Shown here one piece after another: positions 47,496 to 56,359 of a DNA stretch of 64,000 nucleotides. Within the stretch, counting starts at the first letter, position 1; every line of letters begins with the position of its first letter. This DNA comes from UBA5336 sp964492485 (GTDB lineage Bacteria > Pseudomonadota > Alphaproteobacteria > Caulobacterales > Hyphomonadaceae): assembly GCA_964492485.1 (NCBI GenBank), contig CAZBKM010000002.1, positions 62,001-126,000 on the forward strand. Direction: 5' to 3'. Below the pieces are notes generated by a model. It was not told where the DNA came from. It was given only the letters and a program-made list of their open reading frames with translations, and made no database searches. The position numbers and the translations under genes are program-made.

Positions 47496-48437
47496 ATGAT
47501 CCCTCCAGAACTTCTCGACCTTCTCCCCTTTGTCGCCGCCATGCTCCTGGCCGGACTCGCAGCCGGCTTCGTGGCCGGCCTGTTCGGTATCGGTGGCGGT
47601 TTCGTCGTCGTGCCCGCCCTTGCCGCGGTGCTGTCCATCTATGCCGCGAACACCGGGACCGGCGGCAATGCCGACAAGATCATGCACGTTGCCATCGGTA
47701 CGTCGCTGGCGACCATCGTCGTCACGTCCCTGCGGTCCGTGCAGGCCCACGCCAAACGCGGGGCGGTGGATTTTGACATTCTGAGGGACTGGGCGCCCTT
47801 CGTTGTCCTCGGCGTCGGGCTCGGCATCCTCGCCGCCAAATACATGGATGGCAGCCAGCTCCGCCTGATCTTCGGACTCGGCGTCTTCCTGATGGCCTGG
47901 CACTTCCTGTTCCCCTGGCTCAGCAAGCGTGGGCCGCTGACCAACGACATGCCGACCGGTGTCCTGCGCGGCGGGCTGGGCAGTCTTCTGGGCGGATTCT
48001 GCGCCCTTCTGGGCATCGGAGGCGGCACGCCCGCGGTGCTGATCATGACCCTTAGCGGACGACCGATGCACCGCGCCGTGGCCACTGCGGCGGGGTTCGG
48101 AACACTGATCGCGATCCCGGGGGCGATCGGATCCGTTCTGATCGGGCTCGGTGAGGAGGGCCTGCCCTTCGGCTCCATCGGCTACGTCAATCTGATCGGC
48201 CTGGTCGGCATCACGGCCATGAGCGTGCTGACCGCTCCGCTCGGCGTGGCCGTCGCCCACAGCCTGGACGCCGACCGACTGAAGCGGGTGTTCGGCATCT
48301 ACCTGCTGGTCACCTCGTCGATCATGTTCCTCAACGCCTTCGACGGCGCCTCAACGGCCACGGGGCCGGAAGCGCCCGTACCCGCCCTCGCAACCCAGGA
48401 CCCCAACCCGATAAAGGAGACTCATCATGGGTATTGA
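47496..48437 (+). CDS. TSUP-family (TauE/SafE) permease
   Basis: 313-residue inner-membrane protein with about eight hydrophobic segments in two halves. Family motifs: AGLAAGFVAGLFGIGGGFVVVP in the first half and GGLGSLLGGFCALLGIGGGTPAV in the second, the duplicated GIGGG signature. TSUP proteins export or import sulfite, sulfoacetate or other small organic anions. The ribosome-binding site is weak. The stop overlaps the start of the aminotransferase gene by 11 bases, so the two are coupled and may share a substrate. Confidence 0.92.
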   Translation: MIPPELLDLLPFVAAMLLAGLAAGFVAGLFGIGGGFVVVPALAAVLSIYAANTGTGGNADKIMHVAIGTSLATIVVTSLRSVQAHAKRGAVDFDILRDWAPFVVLGVGLGILAAKYMDGSQLRLIFGLGVFLMAWHFLFPWLSKRGPLTNDMPTGVLRGGLGSLLGGFCALLGIGGGTPAVLIMTLSGRPMHRAVATAAGFGTLIAIPGAIGSVLIGLGEEGLPFGSIGYVNLIGLVGITAMSVLTAPLGVAVAHSLDADRLKRVFGIYLLVTSSIMFLNAFDGASTATGPEAPVPALATQDPNPIKETHHGY

Positions 48438-49593
48438 CCTGTCTCGCCGCGGCCTGCTCGGCGGCAGCCTTGGCCTTGCGGCCGCCGCCGGTTTCGCCGG
48501 CTATGCCACCAATTCCAGTGCCGCCCTGGCGGAGGATACGGGCGCCTTTCCCATCACGGGCACTCCGGAGGATCCGCTTCTGGGCCCGGCTGAGGGGATC
48601 GCGCTCCTGTCGCGAAACGAGAACCCCTATGGCCCGTCGAAATCGGCGCTGGACATGATCGACTATGCCGCCCGCAAGGGCGCGTTCTATGCCTCACCTA
48701 AGGCATGGGAGACGCTGACCGGCATGATTGCGGAGCGCCACGGCGTGGCGCCGGACCAGGTCTGCATCACCACCGGCTCCGGCGAGGCACTGAGCGCCAT
48801 TGCGCTGAAATACGGCCCCAAGGGCCCGATCGTGGCGCCGCGGCTGTTCTGGGACACGACGGCACTCTACGCCAAGGATCTGGGCATGGCCGAGATCCAG
48901 CGCGTGCCCCTCACCGACTCGATGGATGTCGACCTGGCCGGTATCGAGGCGAAGGTGACGTCGGACACCGGTCTGGTGCAGCTCTGCAATCCCAACAACC
49001 CGACCGGACTTGTCACACCCGGCCCCGAAATCCGCGCCGCGGTGAAGCGTATGGCAACGAAGGCCACGGTGGTCGTGGATGAGGCCTATATGGAGCTCGC
49101 CGACGATCCCGACGGCACGACCTGTATCGGTCTGGTCAAGGAAGGTCACGACGTGATCGTGACGCGCACCTTCTCCAAGATCTATGGCATGGCCGGTATC
49201 CGGGTGGGCTATACCATCTCGTCGAAGGCGCACGCGGAGGCCATTCGCTCCACGGCAATGTCCTGGGGGCCGGTGACCAGCTACGCTGCTGCCATCGGCT
49301 GCTACAACGATACCGAGTTCCTCGACTTTTCCCGAAGGAAGATCGTCGAAGCGCGCGAGATGGTGAAGGCCACCCTCGACACGCTGGGCCTGCAATCGCT
49401 CAAGTCCCAGACGAATTTCGTCTACTTCAAGAGCGGCAAACCGGCCAATGAGGTCCAGGCGGCCTTGCGCGAGAAGGGGATCCTGATCCGCGGCCAATAC
49501 ATGGACTATGCCGACTGGAGTCGCGTCTCGATGGGAAAGATCGAGGACGTGGACAGGTTCTGCAAGGCCTTGCCGGAGGTCCTGGCGGCCTGA
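48427..49593 (+). CDS. Tat-exported class I/II aminotransferase (HisC-like)
   Basis: 388 residues. The N-terminus DLSRRGLLGGSLGLAAAAGF is a twin-arginine signal, ending near SSAALAED. The rest is a fold-type I PLP aminotransferase like histidinol-phosphate aminotransferase: SRNENPYGPSKSALDMID, CITTGSGEALSAIA, LCNPNNPTGLVTP, VVVDEAYMELADD, the PLP lysine in TRTFSKIYGMAGIRVGY, and a C-terminal SRVSMGKIEDV containing an arginine. Cytosolic paralogues lack the signal. A ribosome-binding site AAAGGAG fits this start, so the signal is part of the gene. Substrate unknown. Confidence 0.88.
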   Translation: MGIDLSRRGLLGGSLGLAAAAGFAGYATNSSAALAEDTGAFPITGTPEDPLLGPAEGIALLSRNENPYGPSKSALDMIDYAARKGAFYASPKAWETLTGMIAERHGVAPDQVCITTGSGEALSAIALKYGPKGPIVAPRLFWDTTALYAKDLGMAEIQRVPLTDSMDVDLAGIEAKVTSDTGLVQLCNPNNPTGLVTPGPEIRAAVKRMATKATVVVDEAYMELADDPDGTTCIGLVKEGHDVIVTRTFSKIYGMAGIRVGYTISSKAHAEAIRSTAMSWGPVTSYAAAIGCYNDTEFLDFSRRKIVEAREMVKATLDTLGLQSLKSQTNFVYFKSGKPANEVQAALREKGILIRGQYMDYADWSRVSMGKIEDVDRFCKALPEVLAA

Positions 49594-49650
49594 GTCCGCG
49601 CTGCCAAGATCGTCGGGCATGCAAGCCCCCGGCGCTGGAACCCGGGGGCG

Positions 49651-49685
49651 AAGGCCGGGGATGCATGGAGGGTATCCCCGGCCTT
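49651..49685. terminator. Bidirectional terminator between convergent genes
   Basis: AAGGCCGGGGAT and ATCCCCGGCCTT pair perfectly (12 bases) around an 11-base loop, between the end of the aminotransferase gene and the convergent end of dabA. The A- and T-rich ends make it suitable in both directions. Confidence 0.75.
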
Positions 49686-49709
49686 CACCGTGTCAGCCGC
49701 CCCGGCGCA

Positions 49710-52262
49710 TCAGCCGACGGTCTCCGGAAACAGGGCGGACGCCCAGCTGCCACCGCCCAGATACCGCCAGGCCGGCCGGCCCGACTCGTCGAGGGCGAAC
49801 AGGTCGAGCCAGCCATGGTCCACCAGGTGGCGCACCTGCTCGTGGCGGGCGATCACCTCATTCATGGCCCATGTGGGCGCCGCGATCATCACCGCGAGAC
49901 GCAACGGTTCATGGGCCGGCGCGGCGCCATCATGCACAGATTGCCAGGGCAGGCCGGTGCGAAGGTCGCCACCGTTGCCTTCGAGAACGCCAAGGCCGCC
50001 GACCACATTGTGCAGCGTCTTGTTGCCACTGCCGAAAACCGCGTTGTCGACCGTGGAGGCGTAGTATTGGAGATTGATCCAACTGGCCACGATCATGGGC
50101 GCGGTCATGATCAGGTCGAGCACCTTGAAGCCCTCGTCGCGTGACCAGTCATAGCTGTGCAGGAAGGCGCGGCCGCCCAGATCGCAGCCCTCGGTCACAC
50201 GCCGCGGCGCCGCAATGAAGGCGGCACAGCCTGCGAGACCCCATTCCGGACGTACCTGACTCCAGTCGCGACTGCGCCGGATGATGTCGACGCGGCCATC
50301 GCGGCGACGTGCCCCTGGCAGGCGTTCGGCCCGTTCCAGCCGCGCCAGGTCACCCGCCACCGACAGGGCCTGGCGCAGGGCCGCCAGGTCGCCGGCATGG
50401 CTCGAGGGCAGGTCGGCGGTGTCCAGAAGCCTCACGTCATCCGTGGTCGTGTCATGCCGCGCCGGCACGAACCAGGTGTCGGACGGGACGCACACGCCGC
50501 GTTGGCGCAGCCCCTTGCGGACCTGCGGATCGTTAAGGATCGCGGCCGCCACCTGGGCATTGGCTTCGCCCGAGTGACCGCCGCAGGCCCCACAGTCAAG
50601 GCCGCTGGCGTGGGGATTGTTCCGGCTGGTCGACCCATGACCGGCCAGCACCACGAGGCGGGCAAATCCGTCTGTCAGAGACATGGCGCGCAGAACGGTT
50701 TCAGCCGCATCGAGGCGCGCAGCGGCATCCAGGCCGGTTGCTTGCCCCCCCATCGTCTCGGGTGCCAGGCAAGGACGCCCACCGGATGACGGCGCCGCGT
50801 CCGACTGGCCGAGACCGAAAGCATCGCGGACCAGGCGCCAGGCATAGGCGGGTCCCACCGTCTCGACGAAGGCGAAGGACGAGACGGCCGACAGCTTGAA
50901 AGCCTTCCACGCCCGCGCGACCCGCCTGGCGATCCCGATTCGGCGCCGGGCGGCCTTGGTGGCGGCGGGAGACTCCAGGGTCTCGTTCAGAGCGATGGAC
51001 GGCGAGAGCAGCACCGGGCACTGCGCCTGGGCTGCGTCCGCGCCCAGGGGCGTGTAGGCGATGGGGAAACCGAAGAACCCCGCAAAGCCAAGGGTCTGGA
51101 CGTTCGCTCCGGTCGATTCCAGGGCCCGTCGGAACACTTCGGAGCGCACATCGATGCAGAACACGGCCTGGATGTCGGGACGCGTCGTACGCCCCGTTAC
51201 GGCCCGCTCCGGCCTCCGGACGGACGACAGCCGCGCCGCGAGGTCGCGCTGCCAGGCGCGGTCGGCGGCAGCCTGAAGGATGCAGTCGATCGCCAGGTCG
51301 CGCGACACCTGCCCCGGACACGTCCAGGCGCGGCGCGCCCGGTCGAGCGCGGCGCCATAGTCGGGATCGCTGGCATGGCCCATCTGGATCGCGATATCCC
51401 AGGCCAGACGAACGGCCAGGAACTCCACGAGGGTCGGATCATCATCGCGCCCGTCCAGAGCGGCCTGCCAGACCCGCTGGCGGGCCACGGCCGCCCAGCC
51501 CGGCACGGTCATCAGAAGGCGCTGGAAATAGATCTCGAGGCCTGCGGGATCGCTGCACACGGTCTGCGCGGCAAGCGAAAGCATATCCTCGGCGCGCTCA
51601 GGCAATGCCCGTACCCGTGCCCGAAAGCCCTTGAGCCCCCGCACCTCAGGTGTGCGGTCCACCGCCGCGAAGGCACGCCATGCCGCATAAGGCGCCAGGC
51701 TCCGGTCCACCGGCGACCAGTAGGCCTGGCCGGTATCGAAATAGGCTGCAGCCCAGGCACCGACCCGGTCGAGCACCAGCGCCGAGAAGTCGAGTCCAGT
51801 CGCCGCCGCGCCGAGGTCACAGAGCGTGGGCAACGGGTCCACTGCCGAGCTTTCCGGTGCGGCGCGAACAGCGTCCAGAAAGGCATCGACCTGGCGTGGG
51901 ACATCGCCCCGGCGCGGACTGGCCGTGAGCGCAGCCGCAACGTCGCCACGCTTGATCCGTCCTGAGTCCAGCGCCGTCAGATAGGTCTTGCGCGGCTGGG
52001 TCAGACGGGTGCCTGCCGTGCGGCCGAGTCGCTCGGCCGCCACATCGAAGCCGAGATCGGCATGGCCAAGATAGGGGTTCACCGCGACGAAGGTCTTGAG
52101 CGGCCAGACAGGCGCCACCCGTCCCGCGGCACGCCGCGCTGCCAGCACGGCCTGGCGGCGGACCTTGGGATCGGTGAGATCAGCCGCAGCAGGCGCCGGA
52201 CGGCGACCGGCCGAGTCGGGCGAGGGGGCTGCGGCGGGGAGATGGTCGAGGGGCGGGGACAT
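49710..52262 (-). CDS. dabA: Inorganic-carbon transporter subunit DabA (DUF2309)
   Basis: 850 residues. DabA has a beta-carbonic-anhydrase-like site and, with DabB, drives uptake of inorganic carbon. The zinc-site residues are all visible: C369 and D371 in FCIDVRSEVF, H542 in LAGHGSTSRNNPH and C557 in GLDCGACGGHSG. The spacings (173 between first Cys and His, 15 between His and second Cys) match Halothiobacillus DabA from memory (C351, D353, H524, C539). Start at 52262 has AAAGGAG upstream; an in-frame ATG at 52337 is less likely. It lies 25 bases after dabB in one operon. Confidence 0.93.
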   Translation of the reverse strand: MSPPLDHLPAAAPSPDSAGRRPAPAAADLTDPKVRRQAVLAARRAAGRVAPVWPLKTFVAVNPYLGHADLGFDVAAERLGRTAGTRLTQPRKTYLTALDSGRIKRGDVAAALTASPRRGDVPRQVDAFLDAVRAAPESSAVDPLPTLCDLGAAATGLDFSALVLDRVGAWAAAYFDTGQAYWSPVDRSLAPYAAWRAFAAVDRTPEVRGLKGFRARVRALPERAEDMLSLAAQTVCSDPAGLEIYFQRLLMTVPGWAAVARQRVWQAALDGRDDDPTLVEFLAVRLAWDIAIQMGHASDPDYGAALDRARRAWTCPGQVSRDLAIDCILQAAADRAWQRDLAARLSSVRRPERAVTGRTTRPDIQAVFCIDVRSEVFRRALESTGANVQTLGFAGFFGFPIAYTPLGADAAQAQCPVLLSPSIALNETLESPAATKAARRRIGIARRVARAWKAFKLSAVSSFAFVETVGPAYAWRLVRDAFGLGQSDAAPSSGGRPCLAPETMGGQATGLDAAARLDAAETVLRAMSLTDGFARLVVLAGHGSTSRNNPHASGLDCGACGGHSGEANAQVAAAILNDPQVRKGLRQRGVCVPSDTWFVPARHDTTTDDVRLLDTADLPSSHAGDLAALRQALSVAGDLARLERAERLPGARRRDGRVDIIRRSRDWSQVRPEWGLAGCAAFIAAPRRVTEGCDLGGRAFLHSYDWSRDEGFKVLDLIMTAPMIVASWINLQYYASTVDNAVFGSGNKTLHNVVGGLGVLEGNGGDLRTGLPWQSVHDGAAPAHEPLRLAVMIAAPTWAMNEVIARHEQVRHLVDHGWLDLFALDESGRPAWRYLGGGSWASALFPETVG

Positions 52263-52287
52263 GGGTCGCTCCTTTCGGGCTTTGGGG

Positions 52288-53883
52288 TCAGCCGGCATGC
52301 GCCCGGCGCGTGGCGAGCAGCCGGTCGAACAGGGCATTGGCGTAGAGGCCGGCGGCGAGATGGATGCGCAGGGCCGCCCAGACCGGATGGCGCGATGCGC
52401 GCGCCCCCGCGACCTGAACGAGCGTCACGCAAAGGAAACTCGCCACGGTCAGGCCCAGAATGGCGGCTCCCGCCGCGTCCAGGGGGGGTGGCGGTGGAAG
52501 CTGGCCCGCCGCAAGCGCTGCCATGCCCGCCTGGAGCGCGAAATAGGCGACACTGACGCCGAGCGCCGCGAACCCGCCACGCAGCCAGACGGCGACCTGC
52601 GGCCTGCCGGCACCCGCACGTGCCAGGAGCAGGCTCAGCCCCAGGACCAGGATGACCCCGAGGGCAAGCGCCTGCGGCGTGAGGCTCGCGAACCGGCCGA
52701 AGAGCGCGCCAAGACCCGCATACAGGCCAAGCGCCAGAAGCAGTCCGGCCAGCGCATGCGGCAACCCCGGGCGTTCGTCTACCGCCGATGGCACGGATGC
52801 CTGGATCCGGACGGCATCGCCAGCCGAGAGGAAGGCGTGCGCCTTGTAGAGCGAATGAGCCAGGATGTGCAGCAAGGCCAGGGAGAACAGGCCAATGCCG
52901 CACTGCAACAGCATGAAGCCCATCTGGGAGACGGTCGACCAGGCGAGCGACACTTTCACGCTGGTCTGTGTGAGCATGGCGAGGCCGCCCAGCAGGGCGG
53001 TGAACCCGCCGACCAGGGCGAGACCATGCAAGGCTGGCCCGGCAAGCAGCATGACATCGGCGAAGCGCACGATCAGGAAGCCGCCGGCATTCACGATCCC
53101 GGCATGAAGAAGGGCCGAAACCGGCGTCGGCGTCTCCATCACTTCCGTGAGCCAACCATGGACCGGAAACTGCGCCGATTTCAGGATGGCCGCGAGGACC
53201 AGCCCAAGCCCCGCCCAGGCAAGCACGGCGCTGCCCTCACCCTCGCCGGCCGCGGCAGAAGCAAGCAGGGTCGCGATATCCGTCGTTCCGTAGGTCGCCA
53301 CCAGACCCAGCGCCGAGGCGACGAGGGCCACATCCGACACGCGCGCGATCAGGAACTTCTTCAGCGCCGCGCGCTCTGCCTTTTCGCGGTCCCGGTAGAA
53401 CACCAGCAGGGGATGCAACGCCAGGCTCGTGGCGACCCAAGCGGCAACGAGCTGGGCCAGGTTGGCGGCCGTCACCAGCAGCATCACCGTGGCGAGCGCC
53501 AGACCCAGGCCGCCGAGAAACGCGCCCTGCCGCGGGTCGCCATCGAGGTAGTTCTCGCTGTATCGCAGGACAACAACGCCGACGAAGGCGATCAGCGCAT
53601 AGAGGCTCACGGAGATCAGATCGAGCCGCACCGACAGGCCAACCCCGTGCCAACCGATCAGCGTCGACGTCACGGGCCCATTGGCAATCAGTACCGCGAT
53701 CGCCATGGCAGCGGAGAGCAGACCTGCCAGCGCCGACCATCGCGCCACCTGCAGGGTGATCGCCGGCCGAAGGCCCGACCGGCATGCGCCGACCAGAGCC
53801 AGGATGAGGAAGGCAACCGGTCCGGCAAGCAGGATGGGAAGAACGGCCGGGACGGCCAAGGTGGCCAGGGCAGCAAGGGACAT
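52288..53883 (-). CDS. dabB: Inorganic-carbon transporter membrane subunit DabB (NuoL/MrpA-like)
   Basis: 531-residue inner-membrane protein with about 14 hydrophobic segments, of the proton-conducting NuoL/MrpA family. Typical stretches are SENYLDGDPRQGAF, KFLIARVSDVALVASALGL, LKSAQFPVHGWLTEVMETPTPVSALLHAG (in part) and LTQTSVKVSLAWSTVSQMG, with membrane-embedded lysines. The ATG at 53883 gives the usual N-terminus MSLAALATLAVPAVLP; an in-frame ATG at 53934 lies before it. It is the first gene of dabBA, divergent from lysR. Confidence 0.92.
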   Translation of the reverse strand: MSLAALATLAVPAVLPILLAGPVAFLILALVGACRSGLRPAITLQVARWSALAGLLSAAMAIAVLIANGPVTSTLIGWHGVGLSVRLDLISVSLYALIAFVGVVVLRYSENYLDGDPRQGAFLGGLGLALATVMLLVTAANLAQLVAAWVATSLALHPLLVFYRDREKAERAALKKFLIARVSDVALVASALGLVATYGTTDIATLLASAAAGEGEGSAVLAWAGLGLVLAAILKSAQFPVHGWLTEVMETPTPVSALLHAGIVNAGGFLIVRFADVMLLAGPALHGLALVGGFTALLGGLAMLTQTSVKVSLAWSTVSQMGFMLLQCGIGLFSLALLHILAHSLYKAHAFLSAGDAVRIQASVPSAVDERPGLPHALAGLLLALGLYAGLGALFGRFASLTPQALALGVILVLGLSLLLARAGAGRPQVAVWLRGGFAALGVSVAYFALQAGMAALAAGQLPPPPPLDAAGAAILGLTVASFLCVTLVQVAGARASRHPVWAALRIHLAAGLYANALFDRLLATRRAHAG

Positions 53884-53960
53884 GTCGGACTCCGCTGGGA
53901 TTCTCTGGCGCCAGCGGTACCAATCACCGTTCATTCAATAAAATTCATTGTTTGGAACAA

Positions 53961-53983
53961 ATCGTTATGCGAAAAAGAACGAT
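53961..53983. promoter_or_regulatory. Perfect LysR-type box (T-N11-A) between dabB and lysR
   Basis: ATCGTT, an 11-base spacer and AACGAT form a perfect 6-base inverted repeat with the T-N11-A spacing of LysR-type regulators. It touches the lysR start at 53984 and lies 78 bases upstream of dabB. A second small repeat, CAAT-n7-ATTG, is next to it (about 53935-53950). Control of dabBA and autoregulation by the LysR protein are inferred. Confidence 0.6.
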
Positions 53984-54874
53984 ATGGCCATGGCGTTGAA
54001 CTACAACCATCTTCGCTACTTCCATCTCGTGGCGCACGAGGGAAACCTGACCCGTGCAGCGGAGCGGCTGAACGTGTCCCAGTCGGCCCTTTCGACCCAG
54101 ATCCGCAAGCTGGAAGATCGTTTGGGCCATGCCCTCTTCGAACGCCGGGGCCGCAGTCTGGTCCTGACCGAGGCGGGTCATATCGCGCTGGACCATGCCG
54201 ATGCGATCTTCACCGCAGGCGACGAACTGCTTGACACGCTCTCGAGATCGGGCGGCCGGGCTCGGCGTACCCTGCACGTGGGCGCCCTATCGACCCTGTC
54301 GCGCAACTTCCAGATCCGCTTCCTGGGTCCCGTCCTGGGCGATCCGGACATCACCGTGACGCTCCGGTCAGGCAGCCTGGCCGATCTCATGGCGCAGCTG
54401 GAGACACATGCGCTGGACGTCGTGCTGGTAAACCAGGTGCCGGTGCGTGGACCGGACACGGAATGGATCGCCCACACGCTGGACGAGCAGCATGTGAGCC
54501 TCGTCGGGGCTCCGGAGCGCGTCGGCAAGGCCGCGGAGGCCGCGGTCCTGATCGATCAGCACCCCTTGATCCTGCCAAGCCGGGACAGCGGCGTCCGGTC
54601 CGGCTTTGACGCCATGGCCATGCGCCAGGGACTGACGCCACGGATCGCCGCGGAAGTGGACGACATGGCCATGATGCGCGTGCTGGCGCGAGAGGAGATC
54701 GGCCTTGCCGTCGTCCCGCCCATCGTGGTGAAGGACGAGCTGGCGACCGGTCGACTGGTGGAGGCCGCGCCCCTGCCCGGAATTAGCGAAACCTTCTCCG
54801 CGATCACGCCCCGGCGACGTTTTCCGAACCCTGTACTGGCCCGGCTGCTGGAGCCTTGGGGAGCGCTGCCCTGA
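53984..54874 (+). CDS. LysR-family regulator of the dab operon
   Basis: About 296 residues. The winged helix has LNYNHLRYFHLVAHEGNLTR, AAERLNVSQSALSTQIRKLE and LFERRGRSLVLTEAG; the effector domain starts near residue 90 (RTLHVGALSTLSRNFQIRFL). The N-terminus is of the NhaR-like subtype. ATGs at 53948, 53984 and 53990 are in frame; 53984 or 53990 are preferred because the box at 53961 would otherwise be coding. Divergence from dabBA makes it their likely regulator. Confidence 0.88.
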   Translation: MAMALNYNHLRYFHLVAHEGNLTRAAERLNVSQSALSTQIRKLEDRLGHALFERRGRSLVLTEAGHIALDHADAIFTAGDELLDTLSRSGGRARRTLHVGALSTLSRNFQIRFLGPVLGDPDITVTLRSGSLADLMAQLETHALDVVLVNQVPVRGPDTEWIAHTLDEQHVSLVGAPERVGKAAEAAVLIDQHPLILPSRDSGVRSGFDAMAMRQGLTPRIAAEVDDMAMMRVLAREEIGLAVVPPIVVKDELATGRLVEAAPLPGISETFSAITPRRRFPNPVLARLLEPWGALP

Positions 54875-54993
54875 CCCGCTTTGTGCCTTCGCCGGACCTG
54901 GCTTTGGCCAAGGGCGTAACGCTTTCGGGCAACCATGCGCCCCGGAGAGCGGCGGCCGCGCGCAAGCGGCCGCCGCCGCCGGACAACAGTTCG

Positions 54994-55309
54994 TCAGTCA
55001 GCCTTGCCGGCGGCGACCTGCGGGGGAGTCCACCGACACAAGACCAAACCGCTCGACCTGTCGCCTCGGCCCTCGGGCGTGGGCAACCGCCCGAAGTCAG
55101 GCGCGCGAGTACCGTCGGCTGCGACGGCGACGCCATTGGCGCCGCGCAGCGCGGTCTGAAGGCGCCGGATGAGGACATGCGGGCTTGATCCGCATCGCCG
55201 GACCGGCCTGATTGACTTCGTCGACCGGCCCACCGTCGGCGGATCGTGGAAACCCACCCTCTTCTGCCGGGGCTTTCGGGCCGAAGCCCGGGTCGATAAG
55301 GCGCGCCAT
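54994..55309 (-). pseudogene. Possible small gene broken by a frameshift
   Basis: From ATG 55309, after a GGGAGAG site, the minus strand reads MARLIDPGFGPKAPAEEGGF and stays coding-like for about 38 codons, then runs into an arginine-rich tail that stops at 55097. From about 55195 a different frame has the better codon use (SSPHVLIRRLQTALRGANGV, then AADGTRAPDFGRLP) and stops at 54994. Joining the two would give a protein of about 105 residues. A true single-base frameshift, a sequencing error or chance are all possible. No family recognised. Confidence 0.3.
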
Positions 55310-55334
55310 GAAAACTCTCCCTTCGTGCGAAGCA

Positions 55335-55395
55335 TGTCCTGCGCCATTGCAGGACACCCTTGAAATGGGCACGCGTTCCGATAGTTCTAATCGAA
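55335..55395. promoter_or_regulatory. Hairpin and OxyR-like half site upstream of the OxyR-like gene
   Basis: At 55335-55356 TGTCCTGC and GCAGGACA pair perfectly around six bases. At 55381-55395 ATAGTTCTAATCGAA matches 8 of 10 defined positions of the OxyR consensus ATAGnTnnnAnCTAT. The half site lies 35 bases before the ATG, a common autoregulatory position. The adjoining half 7 bases on is poor (3 of 10). Confidence 0.4.
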
Positions 55396-55429
55396 AGAAA
55401 TTCTCGTTCGTTAAGGATGAAACTATAAC

Positions 55430-56359
55430 ATGCGGCCCACGCTCCGACAGATGCAGTACCTGATCGCCGTCGCGGAGACCGGCCGTTACGGCGAGGCTGC
55501 AAAGCGCGTGAATGTCAGCCAGCCCAGCCTCTCAGCCCAGATCGCCGACATGGAGACGGAACTCGGCGCCCCGCTGCTGGAACGGGGGCGCCAGGGTGCG
55601 CGGCTGACCCCCATCGGTGAGGAGATCGTTCGCCGCGCCAGGCTGATCCTGCGCGATGTGGAGGATATGCGGGCCTGCGCCCAGCGCCAGGCGGGAAACC
55701 TGGCCGGCCGCATCCGGCTCGGCGTCCTGCCCAGCATCGGCCCCTACCTCCTGCCGCCGGCAACCCGCCAGCTCCACCTGGAACATCCGGACCTGCGGCT
55801 CGTGGTGCGCGAAGCCCGGACCATCGATCTGGGCTCCGACCTGGAGGATGGACGGGCCGACACGATCATCTCGACCGCCGAGGATCACGCCCAGTCCGCC
55901 TCGACGATCCTGTTCGAGGAAGGCTTCTGGATCTGTGCGGCCCATGACGATCCGATCCTCGAGGGGGCTGGCGATGTCAGCGTTGCCGACCTTGCCGGGC
56001 GACCACTCCTGTCACTCGGATATGGGCATCGTCTGACCCTGGCAATCGAAGCGCTGGCGAGCGCGGCCGGGGCGTTCGTGAGTTCGGAGTATGAAGGGAC
56101 GAGCCTCGACGCCGTGCGCCAGATGGCGGAAACCGGAGCCGGCATCGCGGTGTTGCCCAGCCTTTACGCGATCTCGGAAGCCCGGCGCGATCCCGGCATC
56201 AAGCTGCGCCGGATCAACCATCCCCTTGCCCGCCGGCAAATCTCGCTCGTCTGGCGATCCACCTCGCCCCTTGCCGACATGATGCTGACCCTTGCCGCAA
56301 GCCTGCGCGAGGCCGCAGCCCAGATCCTGGCCGATGAGCCCAAGATCCGAAATTCATAG
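55430..56359 (+). CDS. OxyR-like LysR regulator lacking the redox cysteines
   Basis: 309 residues, clearly close to OxyR: MRPTLRQMQYLIAVAETGRYGEAAKRVNVSQPSLSAQIADME, split here as TLRQMQYLIAVAETGRYGEA and RVNVSQPSLSAQIADME, then RLGVLPSIGPYLLPPATRQL and LSLGYGHRLTLAIEALA. In E. coli OxyR the GHC motif holds the peroxidatic C199 and C208; here the matching residues are R201 and A210. The only cysteines are near residues 82 and 165. A peroxide-sensing disulfide is therefore not possible. It is followed after 148 bases by the carbonic anhydrase gene, with OxyR-like sites between. Confidence 0.88.
   Translation: MRPTLRQMQYLIAVAETGRYGEAAKRVNVSQPSLSAQIADMETELGAPLLERGRQGARLTPIGEEIVRRARLILRDVEDMRACAQRQAGNLAGRIRLGVLPSIGPYLLPPATRQLHLEHPDLRLVVREARTIDLGSDLEDGRADTIISTAEDHAQSASTILFEEGFWICAAHDDPILEGAGDVSVADLAGRPLLSLGYGHRLTLAIEALASAAGAFVSSEYEGTSLDAVRQMAETGAGIAVLPSLYAISEARRDPGIKLRRINHPLARRQISLVWRSTSPLADMMLTLAASLREAAAQILADEPKIRNS

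Larger units (their letters stand above)
54875..55429. other. 555-base stretch without a clear intact gene
   Basis: Between the lysR stop and the OxyR-like gene. Bases 54875-54993 show nothing convincing beyond GC-rich sequence. Bases 54994-55309 hold a possible frameshifted small leftward gene (own entry). Bases 55310-55429 are A/T-richer and contain a hairpin and an OxyR-like half site (own entry). Confidence 0.5.

Noticed and set aside
54804..55502. 232-codon minus-strand frame across the lysR / OxyR-like gap
   Set aside because: It overlaps both flanking genes and is rich in Arg, Pro and Ala as expected of GC-rich noise.
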